From: 2-02-FULL-38-15 sp964645555
GTDB taxonomy: Bacteria > Patescibacteriota > Microgenomatia > Daviesbacterales > UBA10151
Direction: 5' to 3'
DNA length: 6,248 nucleotides
Assembly: GCA_964645555.1 (NCBI GenBank)
Contig: CAZYBP010000055.1
Coordinates: 1 to 6,248 of the forward strand
The notes under the pieces are model-generated. The model saw only the letters and a list, made by a program, of their open reading frames with translations. It was not told the DNA's origin and ran no database searches. The position numbers were made by a program, and so were the translations under genes. Positions within the stretch are counted from its first letter, which is position 1. Each line of letters starts with the position of its first letter. Shown here piece by piece: positions 1 to 6,248 of this stretch.

Positions 1-219
1 AATGAATTTGTAGTCATAGGTTCAACAATAAAAATAGAAATGGATGATGGTATAGATGAATTTACTATAGTTGGCAGAGTAGAAGCAGATCCTACAAAAA
101 AAAGAATTTCCAATGAATCTCCGCTAGGTTCTGCTTTATTGGGAGCCAGAAAAGACGAGGTAGTTGAGGTAGCAACACCAATCGTCAGATATAAGTGTAA
201 AGTTTTGGAAATTAAGTAA
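1..219 (+). CDS. greA: Transcription elongation factor GreA, C-terminal part (5' end outside window)
   Basis: GreA enters the secondary channel of RNA polymerase and stimulates cleavage of the transcript in backtracked complexes, letting elongation resume. The visible 72 codons run in frame from base 1 to a TAA stop and form the C-terminal FKBP-like domain of the family: GSTIKIEMDDG near the start, then FTIVGRVEADP, then the signature ISNESPLGSALLGARKDEVVEVATP. The N-terminal coiled-coil domain, roughly 80 residues in typical GreA proteins of about 150-160 residues, lies upstream of the window. GreB shares this fold, but the EADP and ISxxSPLGxALLG segments fit GreA better. The next gene starts five bases after the stop on the same strand, so the two are probably co-transcribed. 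Confidence 0.93.
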   Translation, partial: NEFVVIGSTIKIEMDDGIDEFTIVGRVEADPTKKRISNESPLGSALLGARKDEVVEVATPIVRYKCKVLEIK

Positions 220-224
220 TTATT

Positions 225-1541
225 ATGAATAAAGATAAGAGCAGACTGGTAAAATTTGAACTTAAATCGATTAAGTTAACCAAGAATGAGGCTCAAGTAC
301 TCAAATTATTGATAGAGGCAGGAGAGATGATTGCCCCTATTTACCTTCAGCAAGAAAATACCAAGTTCTTAGGAGCTAATTTTTATCCTCATGATGCATC
401 TAAGCAGGAAATTGAAGAGGCAGCTAAGGTTAACCCGGAGATTTCATCTTCATATACTGTTGTCGAGAGGGTAAATGGTAGATTAATAGCTGTACCTTAT
501 CATATCAAATACGCAACTTTCTTGAAGCCTTTGGCTGATAAGTTGATTGAAGCTTCGAAGGTTACCAATAATAAGAGTTTTGCCAAACTCCTTAAGTTAC
601 AGGCAAAGGCATTATTAACAGGAACGTATGAGGAGGCAATTGTTGCTAAGTTGAAGATGAAGCCGTATAAACTGGATTTTTCCATAGGTCCTGATGATCG
701 TCTGGACGACCAGCTATTTTTTTCCAAGGCTTCATATGAGGGATGGGTAGGTGTTGTTGATTTGGAGCAAACTAAAATATTTAATAAATATAAAGATTTA
801 ATACTAAGTGCCAGAAGAAAAGCATTAATCCCAAGTGAAATCATTAACTATAATATCAGTAATGTTAATACCAAGGTAGAAGATGTAGTTTTGCTGTCTG
901 GTCTACTAGCTAAGACGATGTTCGTAGGATTAAATTTTCCAAGTGATCCCTCTATTATAGAGAAAAACGGTTTAGAGATAGTCTTATTTAGACAAATTAA
1001 TGAATTAAGGTTAGCAGAGCAAATACTACCAACTTTTAAAGAGATCTTTTCTAAAGAATTCAGACAAAGCTTTACTATGGAGGATTTGAAGCGAGGCAAT
1101 ATGGAATATATAGCACTACATGAACTTGCCCACAGTTATCTAAATTACAAAAATACTAATAAAAGCTTACAGGATTTTGCTCCTGTGATTAAAGAATTGG
1201 CAGCCACCGCATTAGGGATTAGGGTGTGTGGCTCGTTACTTTTAAAAGATGTAGTTACCACGAAACAGCTTGAATCGATGTTAATTGCATTTCTTTGTAG
1301 AAGCTTCTTTTTGGCAGAAAAAAGAAAGAAGGATAAATCTATGTTAAGTTACACTCTGGGGGGTACTATTTTCATTAACTTTATGTTGGAAAGTGAGGCT
1401 TTAAAACAGTTAAAAGGCATGGCTATTCCGAATTTTACCAAGATATTTATATCACTTCATGAATTGTCTTCAATCTTAGAGCGACTTCTTTCTTCAGGTA
1501 CTAGAAAAGACGCTGAGTTTTTTATAAAAAAATATAGATAA
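225..1541 (+). CDS. M49-like (dipeptidyl-peptidase III-related) zinc peptidase, putative
   Basis: A predicted cytosolic metallopeptidase of 438 residues; no signal peptide or membrane helix is apparent. The zinc-binding signature HELAH lies at residues 299-303, and KELAATALGI at 323-332 would supply the third zinc ligand (E324), as the EECRA motif does in dipeptidyl-peptidase III. Upstream segments also match what I know of bacterial M49-like proteins: SYTVVERVNGRLIAVPY (about 76-92), the block around IGPDD and FFSKASYEGWVGVVD (153-179), and GLNFPSDPSIIEKNG (235-249). After the zinc site, LGGTIFINFMLE (378-389) matches the family's C-terminal helix. It is shorter than DPP III (over 500 residues), and its pentapeptide HExxH differs from the hexapeptide HExxxH of true DPP III, resembling instead the M49-like domain of plant Nudix proteins. 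Substrate is unknown. The ATG lies 5 bases after greA with no clear ribosome-binding site, suggesting coupling to greA. Family placement rests on remembered motifs. Confidence 0.72.
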   Translation: MNKDKSRLVKFELKSIKLTKNEAQVLKLLIEAGEMIAPIYLQQENTKFLGANFYPHDASKQEIEEAAKVNPEISSSYTVVERVNGRLIAVPYHIKYATFLKPLADKLIEASKVTNNKSFAKLLKLQAKALLTGTYEEAIVAKLKMKPYKLDFSIGPDDRLDDQLFFSKASYEGWVGVVDLEQTKIFNKYKDLILSARRKALIPSEIINYNISNVNTKVEDVVLLSGLLAKTMFVGLNFPSDPSIIEKNGLEIVLFRQINELRLAEQILPTFKEIFSKEFRQSFTMEDLKRGNMEYIALHELAHSYLNYKNTNKSLQDFAPVIKELAATALGIRVCGSLLLKDVVTTKQLESMLIAFLCRSFFLAEKRKKDKSMLSYTLGGTIFINFMLESEALKQLKGMAIPNFTKIFISLHELSSILERLLSSGTRKDAEFFIKKYR

Positions 1542-1574
1542 ATTTAATCCTTTCGTTTTTCTTACACTCCTTAA

Positions 1575-1603
1575 TTGCAATATCTAAATATAGACGGTAT
1601 AAT
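1575..1603 (+). promoter_or_regulatory. Sigma-70-like promoter for the GNAT-like gene
   Basis: A perfect -10 hexamer TATAAT lies at 1598-1603, and TTGCAA (4 of 6 matches to TTGACA) lies at 1575-1580, separated by an ideal 17 bases. The expected transcription start is near 1610-1613, only about 3-6 bases before the ATG at 1616. The short leader agrees with the absence of any Shine-Dalgarno sequence before this gene. It sits in the only spacer between the M49-like gene and the GNAT-like gene, which supports its being used. Activity is inferred from sequence only. Confidence 0.68.
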
Positions 1604-1615
1604 TCACTTCTTAAT

Positions 1616-2590
1616 ATGGTATTAGAAGCAAACAGGGCTCAGCCAGAGCCAGGTGTATCTATAATGAGAGGAAAAGATGGGGAGCTCCCAATGGTTGCTA
1701 TGTCGATCAGTGGGGAGGACTCTAGTGGAGATTTACTGAGACAAGAGCAGAGGGAGAGTTTTCGTTATGGATTAATGACACCTTTTAGAGGGCAGACCAG
1801 GACTTATTCTATTAAGACACTTAGAAGTGGAGCCGAGCATGGTTTTGTAGAGAAAATTGGTGATTGTAATTTTAAAGTAATATCTGAGTATGCTTTTCTT
1901 ACGGCAACCATTGATAGATTATACAGATCGGTTTATCCTGGTAGGGCTACAAGAAATCCCGAATTAACCACAAAAAGAATTCTACAAAGTTTAAGTCATC
2001 CTAGGACAATTTTGGAGTTGATTTTGTACGGAGAAGAACCGGTAGGATATGGTATATTCCCAAGATTGGATATTGGAGGTGAACCGGTATTATATTCATC
2101 AAGGGCTATTTTACCGGAACACANNNNNNNNNNGTTAGGGACTCATATTTTAGGTAGAGCAATAGTGCAACATAGACGAGAAAGCGCGAGACGGAGACCT
2201 CTGCATAATGGTTTCTTGATGACACAAAGATGGGAATCAATAAAGTCGCTAGAGGGATTAAAGGAGAGAGACTTAGTGGAGAAGATTCAACCTATCGATG
2301 AGCCTTTTGATGAGGAGGGTGCAAAATTACTTTTTATAGTTCATTCGCAAGTTCGCGTAAATTCAAGGGGGATAGAATCAACAGGACGCAGTAGACGTGA
2401 ATTAATTGAGGTAGGGCTTAATGAGAACCTAGAGATTCCCAAAGACGGTACTAGAGGCTCGGAAATCTTTCATAAAATAGTTAACCGTCCACCCGAGGGG
2501 GCAGGTGTTAATTTGTATGATGGAGATGTAGTGTATGTACGTTTTATTATACCGGAAGCTACAGAAGCAGAGGCGATTTCCGGTAAATAA
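1616..2590 (+). CDS. GNAT-like N-acyltransferase, putative (interrupted by an N gap)
   Basis: A 324-residue reading frame that I interpret as a GCN5-related acyltransferase, an enzyme that would move an acyl group from acyl-CoA to an unidentified amine. Support is the central segment: LELILYGEEPVGYGIFPRL (133-151) looks like the two strands before the CoA site, and SSRAILPEH (161-169), four unresolved residues, then LGTHILGRAI (174-183) has the spacing of GNAT motif A, [Q/R]-x-x-G-x-[G/A]. The first 60 residues are polar and look poorly ordered; the last 90 (IQPIDEPF to the end) match nothing I recognise. The ATG is chosen because it lies just after a strong promoter; no Shine-Dalgarno is present. 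Both neighbouring spacers contain promoters, so it may be transcribed alone. The substrate cannot be told, and the GNAT call is moderate because the diagnostic loop falls in the gap. Confidence 0.6.
   Translation: MVLEANRAQPEPGVSIMRGKDGELPMVAMSISGEDSSGDLLRQEQRESFRYGLMTPFRGQTRTYSIKTLRSGAEHGFVEKIGDCNFKVISEYAFLTATIDRLYRSVYPGRATRNPELTTKRILQSLSHPRTILELILYGEEPVGYGIFPRLDIGGEPVLYSSRAILPEHXXXXLGTHILGRAIVQHRRESARRRPLHNGFLMTQRWESIKSLEGLKERDLVEKIQPIDEPFDEEGAKLLFIVHSQVRVNSRGIESTGRSRRELIEVGLNENLEIPKDGTRGSEIFHKIVNRPPEGAGVNLYDGDVVYVRFIIPEATEAEAISGK
2124..2133. other. Assembly gap of ten N bases
   Basis: Ten unresolved bases lie inside the GNAT-like gene. The reading frame stays open on both sides if the gap is taken as exactly ten bases, giving four unknown codons that begin with A (ANN) and end with G (NNG). 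That is exactly the number of residues missing from a standard GNAT motif A at this point. The true gap length is unknown if the N run is only a placeholder. Confidence 0.98.
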
Positions 2591-2603
2591 TTTAACCTCT
2601 CCT

Positions 2604-2631
2604 TTTAAAAAATTATAGCTTCAGGTATACT
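2604..2631 (+). promoter_or_regulatory. Promoter for lysS, probably giving a leaderless mRNA
   Basis: TATACT (5 of 6 matches to the -10 consensus) lies at 2626-2631, with TTTAAA at 2604-2609 as a weak -35 (4 of 6 matches) and a 16-base spacer. Six bases separate the -10 hexamer from the lysS ATG, so the normal start position of transcription falls on the A of the start codon itself. There is no Shine-Dalgarno sequence before lysS. The same GGTATA core begins the -10 region of the GNAT-like gene's promoter (GGTATAAT there, GGTATACT here). Confidence 0.58.
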
Positions 2632-2637
2632 CTAGGC

Positions 2638-4098
2638 ATGGCTTTAGAGGATTTAAAAAAAGAACGCCTTAAGAAATTAGCAAATATCCAAAGACTTGGA
2701 ATAGATCCTTATCCCTCTCAATCAACTAGAAAACATAATATAGAGATTGCCCGAAAGATGATGGGTAAAAAAGTAACTGTGGCCGGAAGAGTCAGGTCAC
2801 TTCGTCCTCATGGCAAAATTACTTTTGCTGATTTAGAAGACGGGTCCGGCAAAATCCAGTTATTTTTTGCCACCCAAGAATTACCAGGTGAAAAATATGA
2901 AATTTTGACGAACTTTGACATTGGTGACTTTTTACTCGTTACAGGAGAAGTTTTTAAGACTCAAGCCGGAGAAATTTCTGTTAGGGTTGCTGATTATAAA
3001 CTTTTAACTAAAAGTATCAGACCTTTACCCTCTGCCTGGTATGGGTTGGAAGATGTTGAAGAAAGATACCGCCAAAGATATGTGGATTTAATTATTAATC
3101 CGCAGGTTAAAAAGGTTTTTGAAATTAGATCAAAAGTAGTAGCATTAATGCGGAATTTTATGGAGGAGAAAGGCTTTATGGAGGTGGAAACCCCAACCTT
3201 GCAGCCAATTTACGGAGGAGCTACAGCAAAACCTTTTATCACCCACCATAACACTTTGGATATTAAACTATATCTTCGGATTTCAGATGAGCTTTATTTA
3301 AAAAGGTTAGTTGTTGGAGGTTTTGAAAAGGTATTTGAAATTTGCAAAGATTTTAGAAATGAAGGCCAGGACAGGCAGCATAATCCGGAATTTACCATGA
3401 TGGAATTTTATTGGGCTTATGCAACTTACGGGGATTTAATGAAACTAACTGAGGAAATGGTGTCAAAAATTGTTAAGGAAGTTCATGGCAAGTTTACCCT
3501 GGAATTTGAAGGAGAGAAGTTAGATTTTAAGCCACCATTTAAAAGAGTAACATTTAATCAATTAGTTAAACAAAATAGCGGAATAGATTTGGATGAGGTT
3601 ACAACTGAAGAGCAGTTAAGAAAGGTGATAGAAGAAAAAGAAATTAAGCTAGAGCTTCATGCAGTTTACGGATATGGGCCTTTGGTGGATGAATTATATA
3701 AAGCTGTAGCCAGACCTAAGATTAAACAACCTACCTTTGTGACTGATTATCCGGCAGATATGTTGCCTTTGGCCAAGGCCAAAGAGGATAATCCCAAAAT
3801 TGCAGGCAGCTTTCAATTGATTTGTATGGGCTACGAATTAGTCAAAGCATACAATGAGTTAAACGATCCTTTAGAGCAAGAAAGAAGATGGAGGGAACAA
3901 ATGGAGTTAGGCAAAAAAGGCTTGGAGGAACATCAGGTTTTAGATGCAGACTACATCCAGGCTTTGGAATATGGTATGCCTCCAACAGCCGGCTGGGGGA
4001 TGGGCATTGACAGATTTGTATCGGTTCTAACTAATCAACATACCATAAAAGATGTAATACTGTTTCCAATACTTAAACCAGAAAACAAGAGGAAATAA
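2638..4098 (+). CDS. lysS: Lysyl-tRNA synthetase, class II
   Basis: Charges tRNA-Lys with lysine, using ATP, in the cytoplasm. The 486-residue length is normal for the family. An N-terminal helix (MALEDLKKERLKKL) leads into the OB-fold anticodon-binding domain (about 46-120, VTVAGRVRSLRPHGKITFADL). The class II catalytic domain follows: motif 1 around GFMEVETPTL (179-188), YLRISDELYLKRLVVGGFEKVFE (212-234), motif 2 KDFRNEG through HNPEFTMMEFYWAY (237-261, Arg240), and motif 3 GWGMGIDRF (452-460, Arg459). The segment ELYLKRLVVGGFE separates it from AspRS and AsnRS. Family-typical APEL is SDEL here, and GGLGIGIDR is AGWGMGIDR, variants I associate with Patescibacteria. The start is supported by the typical N-terminus and the promoter directly before it. 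The stop is followed almost at once by the HD-domain gene, so it probably heads a lysS-HD-serS operon. Confidence 0.97.
   Translation: MALEDLKKERLKKLANIQRLGIDPYPSQSTRKHNIEIARKMMGKKVTVAGRVRSLRPHGKITFADLEDGSGKIQLFFATQELPGEKYEILTNFDIGDFLLVTGEVFKTQAGEISVRVADYKLLTKSIRPLPSAWYGLEDVEERYRQRYVDLIINPQVKKVFEIRSKVVALMRNFMEEKGFMEVETPTLQPIYGGATAKPFITHHNTLDIKLYLRISDELYLKRLVVGGFEKVFEICKDFRNEGQDRQHNPEFTMMEFYWAYATYGDLMKLTEEMVSKIVKEVHGKFTLEFEGEKLDFKPPFKRVTFNQLVKQNSGIDLDEVTTEEQLRKVIEEKEIKLELHAVYGYGPLVDELYKAVARPKIKQPTFVTDYPADMLPLAKAKEDNPKIAGSFQLICMGYELVKAYNELNDPLEQERRWREQMELGKKGLEEHQVLDADYIQALEYGMPPTAGWGMGIDRFVSVLTNQHTIKDVILFPILKPENKRK
4087..4093 (+). promoter_or_regulatory. Shine-Dalgarno sequence for the HD-domain gene
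   Basis: AAGAGGA at the very end of lysS, with core GAGGA at 4089-4093, is the clearest ribosome-binding site in the window. It lies 6 bases before an in-frame ATA codon at 4100 but 33 bases before the first conventional start, TTG at 4127. Its position therefore argues that translation starts near 4100 rather than at the TTG. Confidence 0.45.
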
Positions 4099-4126
4099 TA
4101 TAGATATCAAAGATTTAAAGAAAATA

Positions 4127-4690
<564 letters not shown>

Positions 4691-4694
4691 GAAC

Positions 4695-5927
4695 ATGTTA
4701 GATATCAATTTCATTAGAGAAAATAAAGAAAAAGTTGAAAAATCAATTAAAGCCAGAAAGGCTAATATTGATTTGGAGAAGTTACTTAACCTGGATGATC
4801 AAAGGAGAGAATTAATTACTAAAGTTGATGACCTAAGAGCAAAGAGAAATACAGCCGCGAAGGACAAAAATATCGAGGAAGGTAAAAAAATTAAAGATGA
4901 GCTGGATAACCTGGAAAAACAACTTAAAAGTATAGAAGATGAATGGCAAAAACTGATGCTTCAGGTGCCGAATATTTTACTGGATGATGTACCTATTGGA
5001 GATGCCAGCCAAAATAAAGTAATCCGCAAAGAAGGGCAAAGTGCTGAATTTGCCTTTAAGATAAAAGATCATATTGAACTGGGAAAAAGTTTAGATATTG
5101 TGGATTTTGAAAGAGGAGTTAAAGTTGGTGGTTTTAGAGGATACTATTTAAAAAATGAGGGTGCCAAACTCCATTGGGCTATTTTACAATTTGCTTTTGA
5201 ACATCTAGTCCAGAAAGGTTTTCAACCTGTTGTCCCACCGGTAATTAATAGAAGATTTGCTTTGGTGGGAGGGGGGCAATTCCCCTGGGGTGAGGAAGAT
5301 ACATACCGGGTGGGGGATGAAGATTTTTTGGTGGGAACTGCCGAAATTCCTTTGATGGCCATGCATTCAGATGAAACATTTAATTTAAAAGATTTACCCA
5401 AAAAAATGGTAGGTTTATCATCTTGCTTTAGGACAGAAATTGGTTCTTACGGTAAAGATACAAAGGGTTTGTATAGGGTGCATGAGTTTTACAAAGTAGA
5501 GCAGGTTGTACTTTGTGAAGCAGATGATCAGCAGTCTCTAGGTTTTTTTAAGCAGCTCCAAGAAAACAGTGAGGAAATTTTACAAATACTAGGTCTTCCC
5601 TATCAAGTAGTGTGTTTGTCTTCAGAGGATATGGGTAAAAAGGCAGCTTTAACTTATGATATAGAAACCTGGATGCCAAGTCGATCTGGATATGGCGAAA
5701 CTCATTCAAACTCGGCCGTTTACGATTTTCAAACCCGCAGACTAAAGATTAGGTATAAAGATAAAGACGCTAAAGTTAGATTTTGTTATGCTTTAAATAA
5801 CACAGCCATTGCCTCACCCAGGATTTTAATCCCCGTTTTGGAAAACTTTCAACAAGAAGACGGATCAGTTAAAATTCCGGAAGCCTTGCAAAAATACACT
5901 GGATTTTCTGTGATAAACCCCAAGTAG
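4695..5927 (+). CDS. serS: Seryl-tRNA synthetase
   Basis: Charges tRNA-Ser (and tRNA-Sec where present) with serine in the cytoplasm. Its 410 residues are close to the usual 420-430. MLDINFIRENKEKVEKSIKAR begins the N-terminal arm, a long antiparallel coiled coil to about residue 95 that grips the tRNA variable arm. The class II catalytic domain follows: the serine-site loop VGTAEIPL (213-220), motif 2 SSCFRTEIGSYGKDTKGLYRVHEF (242-265, Arg246 and Arg261), the YDFQTRR segment (343-349), and motif 3 ALNNTAIASPRILIPVLEN (366-384, Arg376). Typical bacterial enzymes have HQF and TLNGSGLAVGR where this has HEF and ALNNTAIASPR. The ATG lies 4 bases after the HD gene's TGA with only a weak GTGAG ahead, suggesting translational coupling. 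The stop codon is inside a stem-loop shared with the convergent gene. Confidence 0.97.
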   Translation: MLDINFIRENKEKVEKSIKARKANIDLEKLLNLDDQRRELITKVDDLRAKRNTAAKDKNIEEGKKIKDELDNLEKQLKSIEDEWQKLMLQVPNILLDDVPIGDASQNKVIRKEGQSAEFAFKIKDHIELGKSLDIVDFERGVKVGGFRGYYLKNEGAKLHWAILQFAFEHLVQKGFQPVVPPVINRRFALVGGGQFPWGEEDTYRVGDEDFLVGTAEIPLMAMHSDETFNLKDLPKKMVGLSSCFRTEIGSYGKDTKGLYRVHEFYKVEQVVLCEADDQQSLGFFKQLQENSEEILQILGLPYQVVCLSSEDMGKKAALTYDIETWMPSRSGYGETHSNSAVYDFQTRRLKIRYKDKDAKVRFCYALNNTAIASPRILIPVLENFQQEDGSVKIPEALQKYTGFSVINPK

Positions 5928-5936
5928 GGATTTATC
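5912..5936. terminator. Stem-loop over both convergent stop codons, possible two-way terminator
   Basis: GATAAACCCC (5912-5921) pairs with GGGATTTATC (5927-5936) in 9 of 10 positions around a 5-base loop, AAGTA. The serS stop TAG ends at the loop edge (5925-5927) and the TAA of the opposite gene (5932-5934) lies in the right arm. Being symmetric, it could act on transcripts from both sides. Neither side is followed by a run of U, so it may be a 3'-end stabiliser or weak terminator rather than a classic intrinsic terminator. Confidence 0.4.
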
Positions 5937-6248
5937 TGCCTTGTTGCCTTTGGCGTAGAAGATCTGCAGCAGATGTGGCTTGAGAAGATTGATTTCCGCT
6001 TTGTAATTCACCAAAACTAGCTGAACCTGTGGCTGCTGGTTGACCGGTGGATGGAGGAGTTGAACGGGTTTCTATTGGCGGCGGTGTTTGGATAGTAGGT
6101 TTACTCACTTCTGCAGGTACAGAAGTTGTTTGTTGAGAAGATTGACCTATACCCAAAATGAAATAAGCAGAAGCGCCTGCGATGACTATAAGTAGACCAA
6201 CGCCTACACCTATCAGCCATTTTGGTATACCTTTTTGATTTTCAGTCG
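5932..6248 (-). CDS. Single-pass membrane protein with Ser/Thr/Pro/Gln-rich tail, N-terminus outside window
   Basis: Function unknown. The frame is open from the right edge of the window to a TAA stop, giving 104 complete codons. It begins TENQKGIPKW, followed by one strongly hydrophobic helix (visible residues 10-33, WLIGVGVGLLIVIAGASAYF and on to ILGIG). A tail of about 70 residues follows, rich in S, T, P, Q and A with few charges, and ending in a basic stretch, LLRQRQQGR. Positive residues (K5, K9) before the helix and none just after it predict the N-terminus inside the cell and the tail outside. No cysteine is present, so it is not a lipoprotein in the visible part. A TTG at 6154-6156 inside the helix could be mistaken for a start, but that would cut away the membrane segment. 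The tail resembles a flexible extracellular linker. It converges on serS with 4 bases between stops; its promoter is outside the window. Confidence 0.75.
   Translation of the reverse strand, partial: TENQKGIPKWLIGVGVGLLIVIAGASAYFILGIGQSSQQTTSVPAEVSKPTIQTPPPIETRSTPPSTGQPAATGSASFGELQSGNQSSQATSAADLLRQRQQGR

Noticed and set aside
213..224. A leaderless promoter for the M49-like gene
   Set aside because: The bases before its ATG lie within the end of greA and give only a poor -10 match (TAAGTA) with no -35; co-transcription with greA is simpler.
500..1099. Two open frames on the minus strand (500-844 and 848-1099) inside the M49-like gene
   Set aside because: They lie wholly antisense to a gene with recognisable family motifs, their proteins look like low-complexity Ser/Leu-rich shadows, and no promoter or ribosome-binding site supports them.
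1518..1531. A perfect 14-base palindrome, TTTTTTATAAAAAA, at the end of the M49-like gene, considered as a terminator
   Set aside because: It has no G:C pairs and no loop, so it would not form a stable hairpin; it is better explained by AT-rich coding sequence.
5962..5974. Inverted repeat ATCTGC-A-GCAGAT
   Set aside because: The single central base is too short for a hairpin loop, and the sequence is coding (the AADLL region of the membrane protein); it may be chance.

Overview
The window is a compact, AT-rich stretch of bacterial chromosome that looks like housekeeping DNA from a reduced genome. The two aminoacyl-tRNA synthetases carry motif variants that I associate with Candidate Phyla Radiation (Patescibacteria) lineages, perhaps Microgenomates: ALNNTAIASPR in SerRS motif 3, HEF instead of HQF in SerRS motif 2, and SDEL and GWGMGIDR in LysRS. 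Short spacers, heavy use of AGA/AGG arginine codons and two near-leaderless start sites fit this picture. The taxon is an inference from memory, not a database result. TGA is used as a normal stop (positions 4688-4690), so a TGA-recoding lineage is unlikely.

Layout, left to right. Positions 1-219 hold the C-terminal half of the transcription cleavage factor GreA. Five bases later a 438-residue cytosolic protein starts; it carries an HELAH zinc motif and resembles the dipeptidyl-peptidase III (M49) family. A 74-base spacer follows, containing a strong sigma-70-like promoter. Next is a 324-residue gene that I read as a GNAT-type acyltransferase, interrupted by ten N bases in its acyl-CoA-binding motif. 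A second promoter sits directly against the start of lysS. Then comes a tight cluster of lysS, an HD-domain nucleotidase-like gene and serS. On the opposite strand, converging on serS with 4 bases between the stop codons, is the C-terminal part of a single-pass membrane protein with a Ser/Thr/Pro/Gln-rich tail. A stem-loop covers both stop codons. No intergenic stretch exceeds 300 bases.

How the genes relate. lysS and serS charge tRNA-Lys and tRNA-Ser and are probably co-transcribed with the HD phosphohydrolase, which may act in nucleotide housekeeping. greA and the M49-like gene look like the end of one transcription unit. The GNAT-like gene seems to have its own promoter.

I see no CRISPR array, RNA gene, insertion sequence or defence system. 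The points most worth a second look are the two promoters placed so that the mRNA starts at or just before the ATG, a possible ATA start codon for the HD gene, the two poorly known genes between greA and lysS, and the assembly gap whose flanking bases fit the expected GNAT motif.
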